Of a stretch of DNA of 64,000 nucleotides, positions 7,407 through 16,654 are shown in pieces. Origin of the DNA: Enterococcus mundtii (GTDB taxonomy: Bacteria > Bacillota > Bacilli > Lactobacillales > Enterococcaceae). Position 1 is the stretch's first letter; every line of letters starts with the position of its first letter. Under the pieces are notes generated by a model that did not search any database, had not been told where the DNA came from, and saw nothing but the letters and a program-made list of their open reading frames with translations. The translations under genes were made by a program, and so were the position numbers. The DNA is taken from the NCBI RefSeq assembly GCF_013394305.1, contig NZ_AP019810.1, forward strand, positions 620,001 to 684,000. Reading direction: 5' to 3'.

Positions 7407-8978
7407 TTATTTATCTGTATCTTTTAAATAGATACTACCAGTTGTAGTAGACAATTCAATTTTCGCCATTTCATTTTCAGAAACGCGACGGAATTCTAAC
7501 ATTTGATTCGTGCGCTCTTTCTTTTCACGGATCACTTCATAATCAGACAGGCGGCTATTGATACTGCCGAGACTTGTTTTTGCATGACCGTCCATACCGA
7601 TGGTTGTTGGCAATGCAACTTTGACGTTACCATTGACTGAGCTTGCTTCGATTTTCTTCAAACGATCTTCTTTCACTGTCAAACGAACATCCCCATTGAC
7701 TAATGAAATCGCTAAGTTTTCTGGTGTTGCGCCAAAAGTAACTGTACCGTTGACTGTTTCAATGATTGAATCTAAAATATCTCCATTACGGACATCGATA
7801 TTCCCATTGACTCCACCAATCTCAAGCATCGTTGCAGCCATTTGCTCAACCAAGATATTACCGTTTGTTGATTTCATATAAATATCTTTTACATCTAAAT
7901 CTTCAACTACAATATTACCATTGAGTAATTTGATTGCTGTATGGTCATACGTGCGTTTTGGTAAGTAGAAGACTAAATCGGCACGTACACGTTTGTTCGG
8001 GATTTGGAAAGAAATGTGTTCATCATTGACTTCGATTTGACTGCGTTCAGCAAAAGCTTCATAAGGCTCTGCACCCATTTTTCCATAAAGCTTGATTTTC
8101 GCTTCGACTTTTACGTCTTCGCTATCCCAAGTTTTCAAGGTGACATTCCCATTAGCCGCTTTGATGTCGATAATACTTGCTTGTGGCGCGCTATAGTAAA
8201 ATTCGTGTTCAAATTTAGTTGTAGCGATCCCAGGTACTCGTAAACTGACATCTTTCCATTCCATATTATCATTCACTGTTACGGAAACATTTTGGAAGGT
8301 TTTCTTTAAGAATTTACCTAGTTGACTCCCAGCTTCAGTCATTTTTTCGCCGACTTGGTTCAATGTGTCATTTGCTTGTTCTTTCCAATCCTCTGGCAAG
8401 TCAAATTTCTCAGCAAAGGTGTCTTTTTTCTCAGACCATTGGCTTTTACGGATATCTTTTAATTCAGCTTCAAGCTTGATCCGCTCTTCAGATAAGAGAT
8501 CTCCGGCTGCTTCAAGTTCTTTGACTTCTTGCTCCAATTGTTGACGTTGTGTCAATTCTTCTTCTGTTAGTTGATCCAACTCTTCTTTTGTATTCAATTG
8601 CATCAATGTTTCCTGTTTTTCATTGCGTGCAATTTTATTTTCAAAAAGTTTTGCGTTGACTTCATCTAAGTGAGCAGAAGTTTTGTTCGCTTCAGTCGCC
8701 AATTCATCTAAGATTTTTTCTAGATTCTCTTTGTCTTCTTGCTCTTTTTGTCTTGGATCTGGTTCTACTGCTTCACGTTCAGCTTTGCCATTTTCAAGTT
8801 CATCGATCAAACGACTTGCTTCATCTTTTTCTTTACGATCAGCATGTACACGATCTGCCTCTTTTGCGATTTGCTTTTCATCTTTTTCAGTTGCCATACT
8901 CTCCAATAGGTCTAAACCTTCTTCAGTTGAAAGGATGCCTTTTTTAACTAATTCTAAAATACGTTCTCTTTCTTTCAT
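7407..8978 (-). CDS. liaX: LiaX, daptomycin-sensing surface protein (DUF4097)
   Basis: The protein is 523 residues. The N terminus (MKERERILELVKKGILSTEEGLDLLESM) is a short helical YvlB-like domain, followed by a long charged coiled coil to about residue 215. The C-terminal half is a beta-strand repeat domain (DUF4097) with regular turns AANGNVTL, LLNGNIVV, STNGNILV, GVNGNIDV, TVNGTVTF, LVNGDVRL and SVNGNVKV. In enterococci, LiaX binds daptomycin or cationic peptides through its N-terminal part, while the C-terminal domain holds the LiaFSR response in check. The gene is the first of liaXYZ; the sensory genes liaFSR are not in the window. No signal peptide is visible. The frame is intact, with no truncation of the C-terminal domain. 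Confidence 0.9.
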   Translation of the reverse strand: MKERERILELVKKGILSTEEGLDLLESMATEKDEKQIAKEADRVHADRKEKDEASRLIDELENGKAEREAVEPDPRQKEQEDKENLEKILDELATEANKTSAHLDEVNAKLFENKIARNEKQETLMQLNTKEELDQLTEEELTQRQQLEQEVKELEAAGDLLSEERIKLEAELKDIRKSQWSEKKDTFAEKFDLPEDWKEQANDTLNQVGEKMTEAGSQLGKFLKKTFQNVSVTVNDNMEWKDVSLRVPGIATTKFEHEFYYSAPQASIIDIKAANGNVTLKTWDSEDVKVEAKIKLYGKMGAEPYEAFAERSQIEVNDEHISFQIPNKRVRADLVFYLPKRTYDHTAIKLLNGNIVVEDLDVKDIYMKSTNGNILVEQMAATMLEIGGVNGNIDVRNGDILDSIIETVNGTVTFGATPENLAISLVNGDVRLTVKEDRLKKIEASSVNGNVKVALPTTIGMDGHAKTSLGSINSRLSDYEVIREKKERTNQMLEFRRVSENEMAKIELSTTTGSIYLKDTDK

Positions 8979-9030
8979 GGAAATTGCCTCCTTATAGCAA
9001 AAATTGTTTGCAAGCTTTTCCTTACATACA

Positions 9031-9068
9031 TATTATGCAATGATTTGAAGAAAAAGTCATAGGACTTA
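9031..9068 (-). promoter_or_regulatory. liaX promoter with LiaR-type palindrome
   Basis: On the minus strand GACTTT (9054-9059) and TAATAT (9031-9036) are spaced by 17 bases. The -35 hexamer is one arm of a palindrome, AAGTC-N4-GACTT (9055-9068). LiaR/VraR-type response regulators bind GACT-containing inverted repeats near the -35, so this is a plausible LiaR site; the binding itself is inferred. Confidence 0.5.
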
Positions 9069-9089
9069 AGTTGTAACTTTCTCTCATTC

Positions 9090-9848
9090 TTAGGATGATT
9101 TTTTCTGTCGAGTAAATAAAATTGAAGAAATGACTGATGTTATCGGTAAAACAAGGATCGCTGCGCTTGTCGTGACTACTACAGTTACATACTCCAAAAC
9201 GAAAGTTTTTTCGTTGATCAACTGGCCAAAAGACAATTCTAGATCAATGAACCACAATATCAGGGCTAAACAATTTCCCATAAAAGCAAAAACCAAGGTC
9301 GTTACTGTTGTAGCTAAAATTTTTCTGCCGATCCGTATACTCGATTTTACTAATTCCCGATAGCTTTGTAATGGATCTGTCAGATATACTTCATACGTCG
9401 CACTAGCGATGGACACACTTGCATCTAATACGGCTCCACTCACACTGATCAATAAAATTGCTCGCGTCAATGCGAAAAAATCCAAGGGTACATGCAAATC
9501 GAACCCTGTCAGTTCATCTAATTCAATCCTTGTAAACCCTTGGATCGCTAATTCAGAAAGAAACGGCGTCACCACTAAGAAAACCACTAAAAAAAGCAAT
9601 ACACTAAGAAAAGCTGCTTTCATCTTGAGATTATAGCCATTAACAAAAAACAATGTGACACTAGTGATCAATAAAAAGATCACGATGGCACTTGGTAATA
9701 TTGGCAACCGAAAATGATAGAGGAGTAATAGAAGGAAAAACAACAGGACGTTGATGAACAGACCTAAGATCGTATAGAGCCCATTTTTCCCACCAACCAG
9801 TAAAATCAATAGCACTAAGAGAAGTGCTAAGAGCAAAAGTACATTCAT
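9090..9848 (-). CDS. YibE/F family membrane protein (second of pair)
   Basis: The ATG at 9848 is chosen over an upstream one because GGAGGG lies 8 bases before it and it forms TGATG with the stop of the preceding gene; the product is 252 residues. It has about seven hydrophobic segments and matches the YibE/F-like family (DALTG-type core, here VSGAVLDASVSIASATYEV). Function is unknown; members occur in pairs in lactic acid bacteria. Translation is coupled to the longer YibE/F protein upstream. Confidence 0.8.
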   Translation of the reverse strand: MNVLLLLALLLVLLILLVGGKNGLYTILGLFINVLLFFLLLLLYHFRLPILPSAIVIFLLITSVTLFFVNGYNLKMKAAFLSVLLFLVVFLVVTPFLSELAIQGFTRIELDELTGFDLHVPLDFFALTRAILLISVSGAVLDASVSIASATYEVYLTDPLQSYRELVKSSIRIGRKILATTVTTLVFAFMGNCLALILWFIDLELSFGQLINEKTFVLEYVTVVVTTSAAILVLPITSVISSILFTRQKKSS

Positions 9849-10894
9849 CAAATCGCCCTCCGATACTTCAAATGGCCTAAATAGCATAAAAGTGTAATGG
9901 GAATCGAAAGGACAATGCCTAGACTTCCGCTGATCACACGTAGCAATTCCAACGAGAGATGTAGCTCAATCGCATCTCTCAAGGGCCAACCATTGTTAAA
10001 GTAAACAAGTAACATCGGGATCGTCCCACTGACGTATACGAATAGTAAGATATTCGTCATGGAGCCAATTACATCTTGTCCTACCATTTGACCAGACTGC
10101 CACAATCGTTTCATCGTTATTTTTGGTTTTTTATTCACCAACTCATCTAAAGTTGTCGTGACTGTGACAACTGTATCCAATACCCCACCTGTCATCCCTA
10201 CTAATAAACTAGCTAAAAAAACGGAACGATACGGTCGAGTCAAGTAACTCATTTCCTCATAACGTAATCCTTGATCGTTCAAATAATCCATTGCGAACAA
10301 ACAAATTAGAAAAGCTACACCTACACTCGTCATGGTTGCGACGATTTTTATCCGTCCACCTTGTTGCCAACCATCTAAGGCAAAAACGCAAATGACCGTT
10401 CCTAGAAAGACAAAAAGGACACTCGTCATCACCAAAGATATCCCTTGGATCTGCGTGAAACCCTGAAGAAGTAAAATCAATAACAAGAGATTGAGTCCTA
10501 CACTGATCAAAGTGAATATGCCTGCTTTTCCGCCTACGAACAAGAGCGCACAGATAAATAAACTTGTAAAAAGGAATAACCAGCCGTCATTTTTTTTGCT
10601 GAGTATCTGCCATTCATCCCCGATTTTCCGTACGAGATAAAGTTGATTCGTCTTAGCTTTTGCATGTTCGATCTGATTTTCTTGGTGCGGAATAAACAGA
10701 GTGAGTTCTGTTCCTTTCGCTTGCGTATTCATCAATTCTCCTTTGATTACTTGTTGTTCATTTTCTAGCGATACTTGCTGTACTTGCATGATTGGGTCTT
10801 CGTACCATTCAGTGGCATGTTGGATTACCCATGCGGCCACAAAACAACTACAAAGAATCAAACATTTGATCAATAATCGTTTTTTTTTGTGCAT
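9848..10894 (-). CDS. YibE/F family membrane protein (first of pair)
   Basis: This 348-residue protein has an N-terminal signal-anchor helix (residues 8-25), an extracytoplasmic beta-rich region of about 90 residues (QVSLENEQQVIKGEL...), then six or seven membrane helices. The YibE/F family motif shows as VGMTGGVLDTVVTVTTTLDEL, closely parallel to the equivalent segment in its partner. No enzymatic motif is seen and the function is unknown. It overlaps the second YibE/F gene by one base, suggesting the two form one complex. Confidence 0.8.
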   Translation of the reverse strand: MHKKKRLLIKCLILCSCFVAAWVIQHATEWYEDPIMQVQQVSLENEQQVIKGELMNTQAKGTELTLFIPHQENQIEHAKAKTNQLYLVRKIGDEWQILSKKNDGWLFLFTSLFICALLFVGGKAGIFTLISVGLNLLLLILLLQGFTQIQGISLVMTSVLFVFLGTVICVFALDGWQQGGRIKIVATMTSVGVAFLICLFAMDYLNDQGLRYEEMSYLTRPYRSVFLASLLVGMTGGVLDTVVTVTTTLDELVNKKPKITMKRLWQSGQMVGQDVIGSMTNILLFVYVSGTIPMLLVYFNNGWPLRDAIELHLSLELLRVISGSLGIVLSIPITLLCYLGHLKYRRAI

Positions 10895-10910
10895 ACGCCT
10901 TCCTTTCTAA

Positions 10911-11026
10911 GGTTGTGAAAGAAGCGGTCAGTACTAAGGCATAAGGCAGAAAAATCGAAAATGGCTTTTTCATTTTTTATTTTTTTGACTTATGTCCGAA
11001 GTGTTGCTTCTTGAACACCATTTATT
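10911..11026 (+). repeat. Palindromic intergenic repeat, copy 5
   Basis: The ends AGGTTGTGAAAGAAGCG and GCTTCTTGAACACC match the tandem units at 436-899. The centre is GAAAATGGCTTTTTCATTTTTT. It lies between phoU and the YibE/F pair, 10 kb from the tandem array. Between this copy and the phoU terminator (11027-11140) I see no gene. Confidence 0.75.
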
Positions 11027-11140
11027 CATTTTTAGAAGGAACAGGATATCTAATGTACCCGATCCTTAAAATTTATGAAATGGATAACAACAAACAATTA
11101 ATCATCGCCAAATCTCGAATAATTGTCTTCTATATTAATA

Positions 11141-11187
11141 AAAAAGCCAACTTCCAAAAATATATCTCTCTTTTCGGAAGTTGGCGC
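11141..11187 (-). terminator. Terminator of the pst-phoU operon
   Basis: On the minus strand GCCAACTTCC (11185-11176) pairs with GGAAGTTGGC (11155-11146) and is followed by TTTTTTATT. It lies downstream of phoU. Confidence 0.8.
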
Positions 11188-11238
11188 TTATTTCTCAGAA
11201 ATACTGATCAGCATTTGACAAAAATCAGCGAATGATTT

Positions 11239-11925
11239 TTATCTTTGATTAGTCTCTTCGTTATGATTTGTGTTCAACTCAGTGATTTTACCTGTAGCTA
11301 GATACACGATCCATTCACAGATATTTGTTACGTAATCACCGATCCGCTCTAAATAACTTGCTACGTTGACATAGTCCGTTCCACTGATAACAGTTTCGGG
11401 ATTTGCTTGCATATTTTTGATCGTTGCATTGTAGATCCGATTGAATGATTCATTGACACGATGATCCATATTTGCAATCGTACGTGCATCCTTTTCATCT
11501 GTTTTAACGTAAGCGACTAAGACATTATCTACCATTTTTTTGACATAATCAGACATATCAGAGATTTCTTTTTCGATTTCAGGAATTCTTGTTTCTCCTT
11601 TAAGACGAATCGTTGACTTGGCGATTGATACTGCGTGGTCAGCCATACGCTCTAAATCTGAACTTGCTTTCATGACTGTGATGATCGTTCGTAGATCAGT
11701 TGTCACCGGTTGTTGCAAAGCAATCATTTCAAAACTTTTTTTCTCTAATCGTGTTTCCATATCATTGATTGTAATGTCATTTTCAATTACTTCTTTTGCA
11801 AGAACTTTGTCGTGTTTTGTATAAGAGCGCACTGATTTATGCACGGCATTACTAACCATCATTCCCATTTCGTAAAATTGATTATGAAGGTTCAATAATT
11901 CTTCTTCAAATTGTGTTCGTAACAT
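11239..11925 (-). CDS. phoU: Phosphate-specific transport accessory protein PhoU
   Basis: This 228-residue, all-helical cytoplasmic protein consists of two PhoU three-helix repeats. The metal-binding E/DxxxD-type motifs are visible as ASSDLERMADHAVSIA (first repeat) and ASYLERIGDYVTNICEW (second repeat). PhoU restrains the Pst transporter and the phosphate two-component signal when phosphate is plentiful. AAGGAGG precedes the ATG. It is the last gene of the pst operon, 12 bases after the second pstB. Confidence 0.95.
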   Translation of the reverse strand: MLRTQFEEELLNLHNQFYEMGMMVSNAVHKSVRSYTKHDKVLAKEVIENDITINDMETRLEKKSFEMIALQQPVTTDLRTIITVMKASSDLERMADHAVSIAKSTIRLKGETRIPEIEKEISDMSDYVKKMVDNVLVAYVKTDEKDARTIANMDHRVNESFNRIYNATIKNMQANPETVISGTDYVNVASYLERIGDYVTNICEWIVYLATGKITELNTNHNEETNQR

Positions 11926-11937
11926 CCTCTTTCCTCC

Positions 11938-12696
11938 TTATCCGAATCGTCCTGAGATATAATCTTCCGTTTCTTTTTTATCAGGATTCATAAATATTTT
12001 TTTCGTATTGTTGAACTCGATCAAATTGCCATCTAAGAAGAAAGCTGTTTTGTCTGAGATACGTGATGCTTGTGACATATTGTGAGTCACAATGATCATC
12101 GTATAGCGTTCTCTTAATTCTAATAACATACTTTCTATTTTACCAGTAGAGACTGGATCTAAGGCACTAGTTGGCTCATCTAATAAAATAATTTCTGGAT
12201 TGACAGCTAACACACGGGCAATACACACTCGCTGTTGTTGTCCACCTGATAAAGACAACGCACTTTTATGCAATTTATCTTTGACATCTTCCCAAACAGA
12301 TGCTGCTTTCAAGCTCTCTTCTACTACTTGGTCTAACACTTTTTTGTCTTTTTCACCTTTGATTTTCAACCCATAAATGACATTTTCATAGATGGAGAAT
12401 GGAAAAGGATTTGGTTGTTGGAACACCATACCGATTTCTTTACGTAGTCCAACGATATCCGTTTTAGGACTGTAGATATCATTGCCCTTGTAAACGACAC
12501 TACCAGTGATCGTTACACCTGGGATCAAATCATTCATACGATTCAATGAACGTAAATAAGTAGATTTCCCACAACCAGATGGTCCGATCATTGCAGTGAT
12601 CTCGCCTTTATTGAAACTTAGATCAATGCCTTTCAAGGCTTCTTTTTCCCCATAATACAGATGAAGATCTTTTGATGAGATAATTTCTTTTGTCAT
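11938..12696 (-). CDS. pstB: Phosphate ABC transporter ATPase PstB (second copy)
   Basis: This 252-residue ABC ATPase has Walker [10 protein letters not shown]-loop VFQQPNPFP, signature LSGGQQQR and Walker [14 protein letters not shown], with the switch histidine in VTHN. It powers phosphate uptake through PstC-PstA. It follows a paralogous pstB by 15 bases; tandem pstB genes are usual in enterococci and streptococci. The C terminus [13 protein letters not shown] is typical of PstB. Whether the two ATPases act as a heterodimer is not known from sequence. Confidence 0.95.
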   Translation of the reverse strand: MTKEIISSKDLHLYYGEKEALKGIDLSFNKGEITAMIGPSGCGKSTYLRSLNRMNDLIPGVTITGSVVYKGNDIYSPKTDIVGLRKEIGMVFQQPNPFPFSIYENVIYGLKIKGEKDKKVLDQVVEESLKAASVWEDVKDKLHKSALSLSGGQQQRVCIARVLAVNPEIILLDEPTSALDPVSTGKIESMLLELRERYTMIIVTHNMSQASRISDKTAFFLDGNLIEFNNTKKIFMNPDKKETEDYISGRFG

Positions 12697-12711
12697 AGCA
12701 AGTCCTCCGTC

Positions 12712-13518
12712 TTAACCAAAATGACCGGACACATAGTCTTCAGTTGCCTGAATCTTAGGTCTAGTAAATATCTTATTCGTCTTGTCATACTCGATCACAT
12801 TTCCAAGATAGAAGAACGCAGTGTAATCGCTGATCCGGGCAGCTTGTTGCATATTGTGAGTCACAATAATAATCGTATAATCTTCTTTTAAGTTGACTAA
12901 CGTTTCTTCAACAGTCCCAGTAGAAATCGGGTCTAACGCACTCGCTGGTTCATCAAGCAATAAAATATCTGGTTTCATCGCGATTGCACGAGCGATACAA
13001 AGACGTTGCTGTTGTCCACCTGATAACGCCAAAGCACTTTTATTCAAACTATCTTTGACTTGATCCCATAATGCCGCTTGCTTCAAACTAGTTTCGACGA
13101 TCTCATCTAGTTTTTGTTTGTTTTTCTCACCATGCTGTTTCAAGGCAAACGTAATATTGTCATAGATTGATTTACTAAAAGGATTCGGACGTTGGAACAC
13201 CATGCCGATTCGTTTGCGCATTTCGTAAACGTCGATTTGTGGTGCATTGACATCGACTTCTTTATACATGATCTTTCCAGTGATCTTCGTGTTTGCGATC
13301 CCATCGTTCATTCGATTCAATGAACGTAGATAAGTGGACTTCCCACACCCTGATGGTCCGATCAATGCAGTGATTTTATTCTTTTCAAATTCAAGATTGA
13401 CACCTTTAATGGCTTCGTTATCGCCATACCATACATGCAAATCATCTGTATATAGCGCGATATCTTTTTCAGCGCCCATTTTGATGATGTTGGTTTCATT
13501 CATATTATATTCTTTCAT
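12712..13518 (-). CDS. pstB: Phosphate ABC transporter ATPase PstB (first copy)
   Basis: The protein is 268 residues with the complete ATPase motif set ([50 protein letters not shown]). It has an N-terminal extension of about 20 residues compared with the second copy. AAGGAG lies about 10 bases before the ATG; a second ATG at codon 6 is also possible. It is located between pstA and the second pstB, on one transcript. The Q-loop has Arg where the second copy has Gln (QRPNP vs QQPNP). Confidence 0.95.
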   Translation of the reverse strand: MKEYNMNETNIIKMGAEKDIALYTDDLHVWYGDNEAIKGVNLEFEKNKITALIGPSGCGKSTYLRSLNRMNDGIANTKITGKIMYKEVDVNAPQIDVYEMRKRIGMVFQRPNPFSKSIYDNITFALKQHGEKNKQKLDEIVETSLKQAALWDQVKDSLNKSALALSGGQQQRLCIARAIAMKPDILLLDEPASALDPISTGTVEETLVNLKEDYTIIIVTHNMQQAARISDYTAFFYLGNVIEYDKTNKIFTRPKIQATEDYVSGHFG

Positions 13519-13532
13519 TCTGCTTCTTCTCC

Positions 13533-14417
13533 TTAAGCTGAAGTCATTTTACGGTGCAGACGTTTTCCAATTGCTCGAGCACCAAAGTTGAATAGTAACA
13601 CAGCGATGATCAATACTGCAGAAGCTCCTGCCGAAACGGAAACCCCATCGGGCATCGTTCCTTCTGTATTGATTTTCCAAATGTGGACAGCTAGTGTTTC
13701 AGCTTGTCGGAAGATACCGATCGGGCTGGAAATGCTAAATGGATTCCAGTTAGTAAAATCTAAGGCTGGCGCACTTTGACCAGCGGTATAGATCAACGCT
13801 GCGGCCTCACCGAAAATACGGCCAGAACTCAAGATGACCCCCGTCAAAATACCTGGTGTCGCTTCAGGAACAACGACACGAAGCACTGTTTCCCAACGAG
13901 ACAATCCTAGAGCTAAACCAGCTTCGCGTTGTGTGTAATGAACTGCTTGTAAAGATTCTTCGACTGTCCGAGTCAATAAAGGCAAGTTGAATACGGTTAA
14001 TGCCAAGGCACCTGAAATGATCGAGAACCCATATTGGAATTGGATAACGAAAACCAAGAAACCAAAGAGACCGACAACGACAGAAGGCAATGAGCTAAGA
14101 ATCTCAATGGATGTGCGGATGACATCTGTCAACCAGTTTTTACCTGCATACTCAGACAAGTAGATTCCTGCACCCAGTGAAATCGGAAAACTGATGATCA
14201 TTGTGATGATCAGTAAATAGATAGAGTTGAATAATTGGATTCCAATTCCTCCGCCAGTTTGATACGCTTTTGACGGTTCAGTCAAAAATGCCCAAGAGAT
14301 ATGTGGAATACCGCGAACTAAGATATAAAGAAGCAACGCAGCGAGGATCAGGACGATGATGCCTGAAATCACATATAAGACACCTGTTGCTATTTTATCA
14401 GAACGTTTTGCATTCAT
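13533..14417 (-). CDS. pstA: Phosphate ABC transporter permease PstA
   Basis: This 294-residue integral membrane protein has six predicted helices and the permease EAA-type loop [26 protein letters not shown] that contacts the ATPase. It forms the phosphate channel with PstC. Its start overlaps the pstC stop at 14417, indicating coupled translation. Confidence 0.95.
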   Translation of the reverse strand: MNAKRSDKIATGVLYVISGIIVLILAALLLYILVRGIPHISWAFLTEPSKAYQTGGGIGIQLFNSIYLLIITMIISFPISLGAGIYLSEYAGKNWLTDVIRTSIEILSSLPSVVVGLFGFLVFVIQFQYGFSIISGALALTVFNLPLLTRTVEESLQAVHYTQREAGLALGLSRWETVLRVVVPEATPGILTGVILSSGRIFGEAAALIYTAGQSAPALDFTNWNPFSISSPIGIFRQAETLAVHIWKINTEGTMPDGVSVSAGASAVLIIAVLLFNFGARAIGKRLHRKMTSA

Positions 14418-15337
14418 TATTTCAATTCTCCCTTCTTACCAATCAAGCGGATAACGATATTAAAGAATAATGACATCAAGAGTAGGATCAAGGCTAGAGA
14501 CCACAAAACGTTGTTTTCAACGGTACCCATGATCGTATTTCCGATACCCATCGTCAAGATCGATGTCAGCGTTGCAGCTGGAGTGGTAAAGCTTGTTGGC
14601 ATCAATGCCGCATTACCGATAACCATTTGGATCGCTAAGGCTTCACCAAAGGCACGAGCCATCCCAAAGACGATAGCTGTCAAGATTCCTGGAATTGCTG
14701 CGCGTAAGACTACTTTATATGTGGTTTGCCATCTCGTTGCTCCTAATGCAAGAGAAGCTTCACGATAGTGTCTTGGTACGGCTTTTAACGCATCGACTGT
14801 CATCGTCGTAACCGTTGGTAAGATCATTACGAACAACACAAATGTTCCGGCTAAAATACCAAAACCCGTTCCGCCAAAAATGCCGCGAATGAATGGAACG
14901 ATGACGGATAGACCGATAAACCCATAAACAACTGAAGGAATACCTACAAGTAGTTCAATGACCGGTTGTAAAATCTTTGTTCCGTTTTTCGGAGAGATTT
15001 CTGTCATGAACACAGCTGCTCCGATGGCAAAAGGTGTTGCAATGATCGCAGATAAAAAAGTAACGATAAACGAACCCGCGATCATTGGTAGAGCTCCTAC
15101 CATTGGTTTTCCATCCGGCCCGAGTGCGCTTGGATTCCAATTTGTTCCAAATAAGAAATCAAAAACATTGATTTTATCAACAAAAAAGGTCGCTAACCCT
15201 TTGCTGGCAACAAAATAAAATATTGCTAAAACAACCACTACAATCAATGCAATACATAAAAAGCTGATAAACTTTCCACGTTGTTCCATTTTCGAGCGCT
15301 TGGATTTAGTTACTAGTGCTTTTTTTACATCTTCCAC
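14417..15337 (-). CDS. pstC: Phosphate ABC transporter permease PstC
   Basis: This 306-residue permease has six helices and the coupling loop REASLALGATRWQTTYKVVLRAAIPGI. The start is a GTG with GGAGGAAT 8 bases upstream, the best signal in the region. The 115-base gap to pstS is the largest in the operon and holds a Pho-box-like repeat, so pstC-A-B-B-phoU may have an additional phosphate-controlled promoter. Confidence 0.95.
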   Translation of the reverse strand: MEDVKKALVTKSKRSKMEQRGKFISFLCIALIVVVVLAIFYFVASKGLATFFVDKINVFDFLFGTNWNPSALGPDGKPMVGALPMIAGSFIVTFLSAIIATPFAIGAAVFMTEISPKNGTKILQPVIELLVGIPSVVYGFIGLSVIVPFIRGIFGGTGFGILAGTFVLFVMILPTVTTMTVDALKAVPRHYREASLALGATRWQTTYKVVLRAAIPGILTAIVFGMARAFGEALAIQMVIGNAALMPTSFTTPAATLTSILTMGIGNTIMGTVENNVLWSLALILLLMSLFFNIVIRLIGKKGELK

Positions 15338-15410
15338 AGATGATTCCTCCTTGGTCCTTTAACATACCTATACAGTCTACTAAGCGAATATCAATTTGAT
15401 TTTAATAACA

Positions 15411-15447
15411 TGTAAATTTTTTGCTAACTTTGTAAATTTTGTGTAAA
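15411..15447 (-). promoter_or_regulatory. Pho-box-like TTTACA repeats upstream of pstC
   Basis: Reading the minus strand, TTTACA occurs at 15447-15442, 15436-15431 (5-base spacer) and 15416-15411, with a degenerate AGCAAA at the position expected for a third repeat. PhoP of Firmicutes binds tandem TT(A/T/C)ACA hexamers with about 5-base spacing. No equally clear repeat was seen upstream of pstS. Confidence 0.5.
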
Positions 15448-15452
15448 GATGG

Positions 15453-16307
15453 TTAATTCACCACATTACCTTCCCAATCGCGTTCAACTTTCATACTCGA
15501 CACTGGAATATAGCCTAAATCTCCAACGATATTTTTTTGCACTTCATCTGATAAGATATAAGCTAAAAAGTCTTTCGTTAATTGACTTGTCTCTTTTCGC
15601 GTATACATATGCTCATAAGCCCAAATCGTCCAATCATTTGTTGTGACATTCTTGTCTGTTGGCTCGACTCCGTCGATTTTCAGTGTATCCACATCTTTTG
15701 ATACATAAGAGAATGCGACATAGCTGATTGCTCCTGGGGTATCCGCAACGATTTGACGGACCATTCCACTAGAATCTTGTTCTTGGGAACGAATCGCTGT
15801 TTCACCGTCTAAGACCCATTTTTCAAAAGTTGCTCTCGTTCCACTACCTGCTGCACGGTTCAAGATCACGATTGGCTGATCTTTCCCACCTAGTTGTTTC
15901 CAGTTCGTCAGTTCACCAGTAAATACTTTTTTCAAGTCTTCCATCGAAATGTTGTCAATGCCGACTTCTTTGTTGACAATTGGTGTAATGCCCACTACTG
16001 CTACTCGATGGTCAATCAGCGCGGACGCATCGATCCCTGATTTCTCCTCTGCGAACAAATCAGAATTACCGATCTCAACAGCACCTGATTGGACTTGCGA
16101 TAAACCAGTACCACTTCCGCCACCTTGTACATTGATAAATTTGCCGGGATTTTCTGATTGATATGTCTCAGCAACCGTTTCAACTAAAGGTTGTAAAGCG
16201 GATGATCCCACCGCTGTGATCGATTCACCTTGGTCGACCAGGTTTGAACACCCAGACATTGTTATAAATAGTGCTATCATTGGTATTAATAATCGTAATT
16301 TTTTCAT
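15453..16307 (-). CDS. pstS: Phosphate-binding lipoprotein PstS
   Basis: This is the 284-residue substrate-binding lipoprotein of the high-affinity phosphate transporter. The lipobox MSGC places the lipidated cysteine at residue 20. Phosphate-binding segments are evident: AVGSSALQPL near the N terminus, GGGSGTGLSQV, and NRAAGSGTRATFEKW. It is anchored outside the membrane and hands phosphate to PstC-PstA. It is the first gene of the pst operon. The region upstream is AT-rich; TTTTCA and TAAAAT with 17-base spacing on the minus strand (around 16340-16370) form only a weak promoter candidate. Confidence 0.95.
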   Translation of the reverse strand: MKKLRLLIPMIALFITMSGCSNLVDQGESITAVGSSALQPLVETVAETYQSENPGKFINVQGGGSGTGLSQVQSGAVEIGNSDLFAEEKSGIDASALIDHRVAVVGITPIVNKEVGIDNISMEDLKKVFTGELTNWKQLGGKDQPIVILNRAAGSGTRATFEKWVLDGETAIRSQEQDSSGMVRQIVADTPGAISYVAFSYVSKDVDTLKIDGVEPTDKNVTTNDWTIWAYEHMYTRKETSQLTKDFLAYILSDEVQKNIVGDLGYIPVSSMKVERDWEGNVVN

Positions 16308-16438
16308 TAGAAATCTCCTTCAATCCTAAAGTATTTCCATTTTAACATTTTCACTATTACTTGAAAATCAATTGATTTTATTAAATAACAAATAATTTAA
16401 TTTAATTAAAAAAAATACTATCTCAATAAATTTTTCTA

Positions 16439-16447
16439 TGCTATACT
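16439..16447 (+). promoter_or_regulatory. Extended -10 promoter for the candidate small RNA
   Basis: TGCTATACT is a TGn-extended -10 element, preceded by an AT-rich tract (16381-16438) that could act as an UP element. No good -35 hexamer is seen at the usual distance. Confidence 0.4.
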
Positions 16448-16452
16448 GGCAT

Positions 16453-16645
16453 TGAAATGTGTCTCTGTACCAAGCAAGCATTAACTTATTTCTTGCTTTC
16501 CCCAAAAAACAAGAAATACCCCAAAAGTTAATTCCCGCTCTTGCGAGACGCTTTCTCCATTTCTTGTAATAAAACTACAGAAATGGCCCCGATAGAAAAG
16601 GACATGAAAATCTGCTCTTATGAGTCTATTTCATGTCCTTTTTTG
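16453..16645 (+). ncRNA. Candidate C-rich regulatory small RNA
   Basis: This unannotated intergenic stretch can fold into successive stem-loops. In the first, TTAACTT/AAGTTAA and TTTCTTG/CAAGAAA enclose a loop with CTTTCCCC and an internal ACCCC. The others are a small CTC-TTGC-GAG hairpin and CCATTTCT/AGAAATGG, followed by CCCC and a terminator. Unpaired C-rich patches that match Shine-Dalgarno sequences are a hallmark of Firmicute antisense-type sRNAs such as FsrA and RsaE. The arrangement of an extended -10 upstream and a terminator downstream supports an RNA of roughly 190 bases. No convincing open frame is present. The alternative is leader or spacer sequence without function. Confidence 0.4.
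16593..16645. terminator. Bidirectional terminator between the small RNA and cls
   Basis: AAAAGGACATGAAA pairs with TTTCATGTCCTTTT around an 18-base loop, with T-rich tails on both strands. It terminates cls on the minus strand and the candidate RNA on the plus strand. Confidence 0.75.
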
Positions 16646-16654
16646 TTCAGTTTT

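Noticed and set aside
11011-11235. A 74-codon plus-strand frame in the gap before phoU
   Set aside because: It runs through the end of repeat copy 5 and the phoU terminator hairpin; no ribosome site and no family resemblance.
16310-16440. Pho box upstream of pstS
   Set aside because: Only one imperfect TTAACA-type hexamer seen, without the repeat spacing found in front of pstC.
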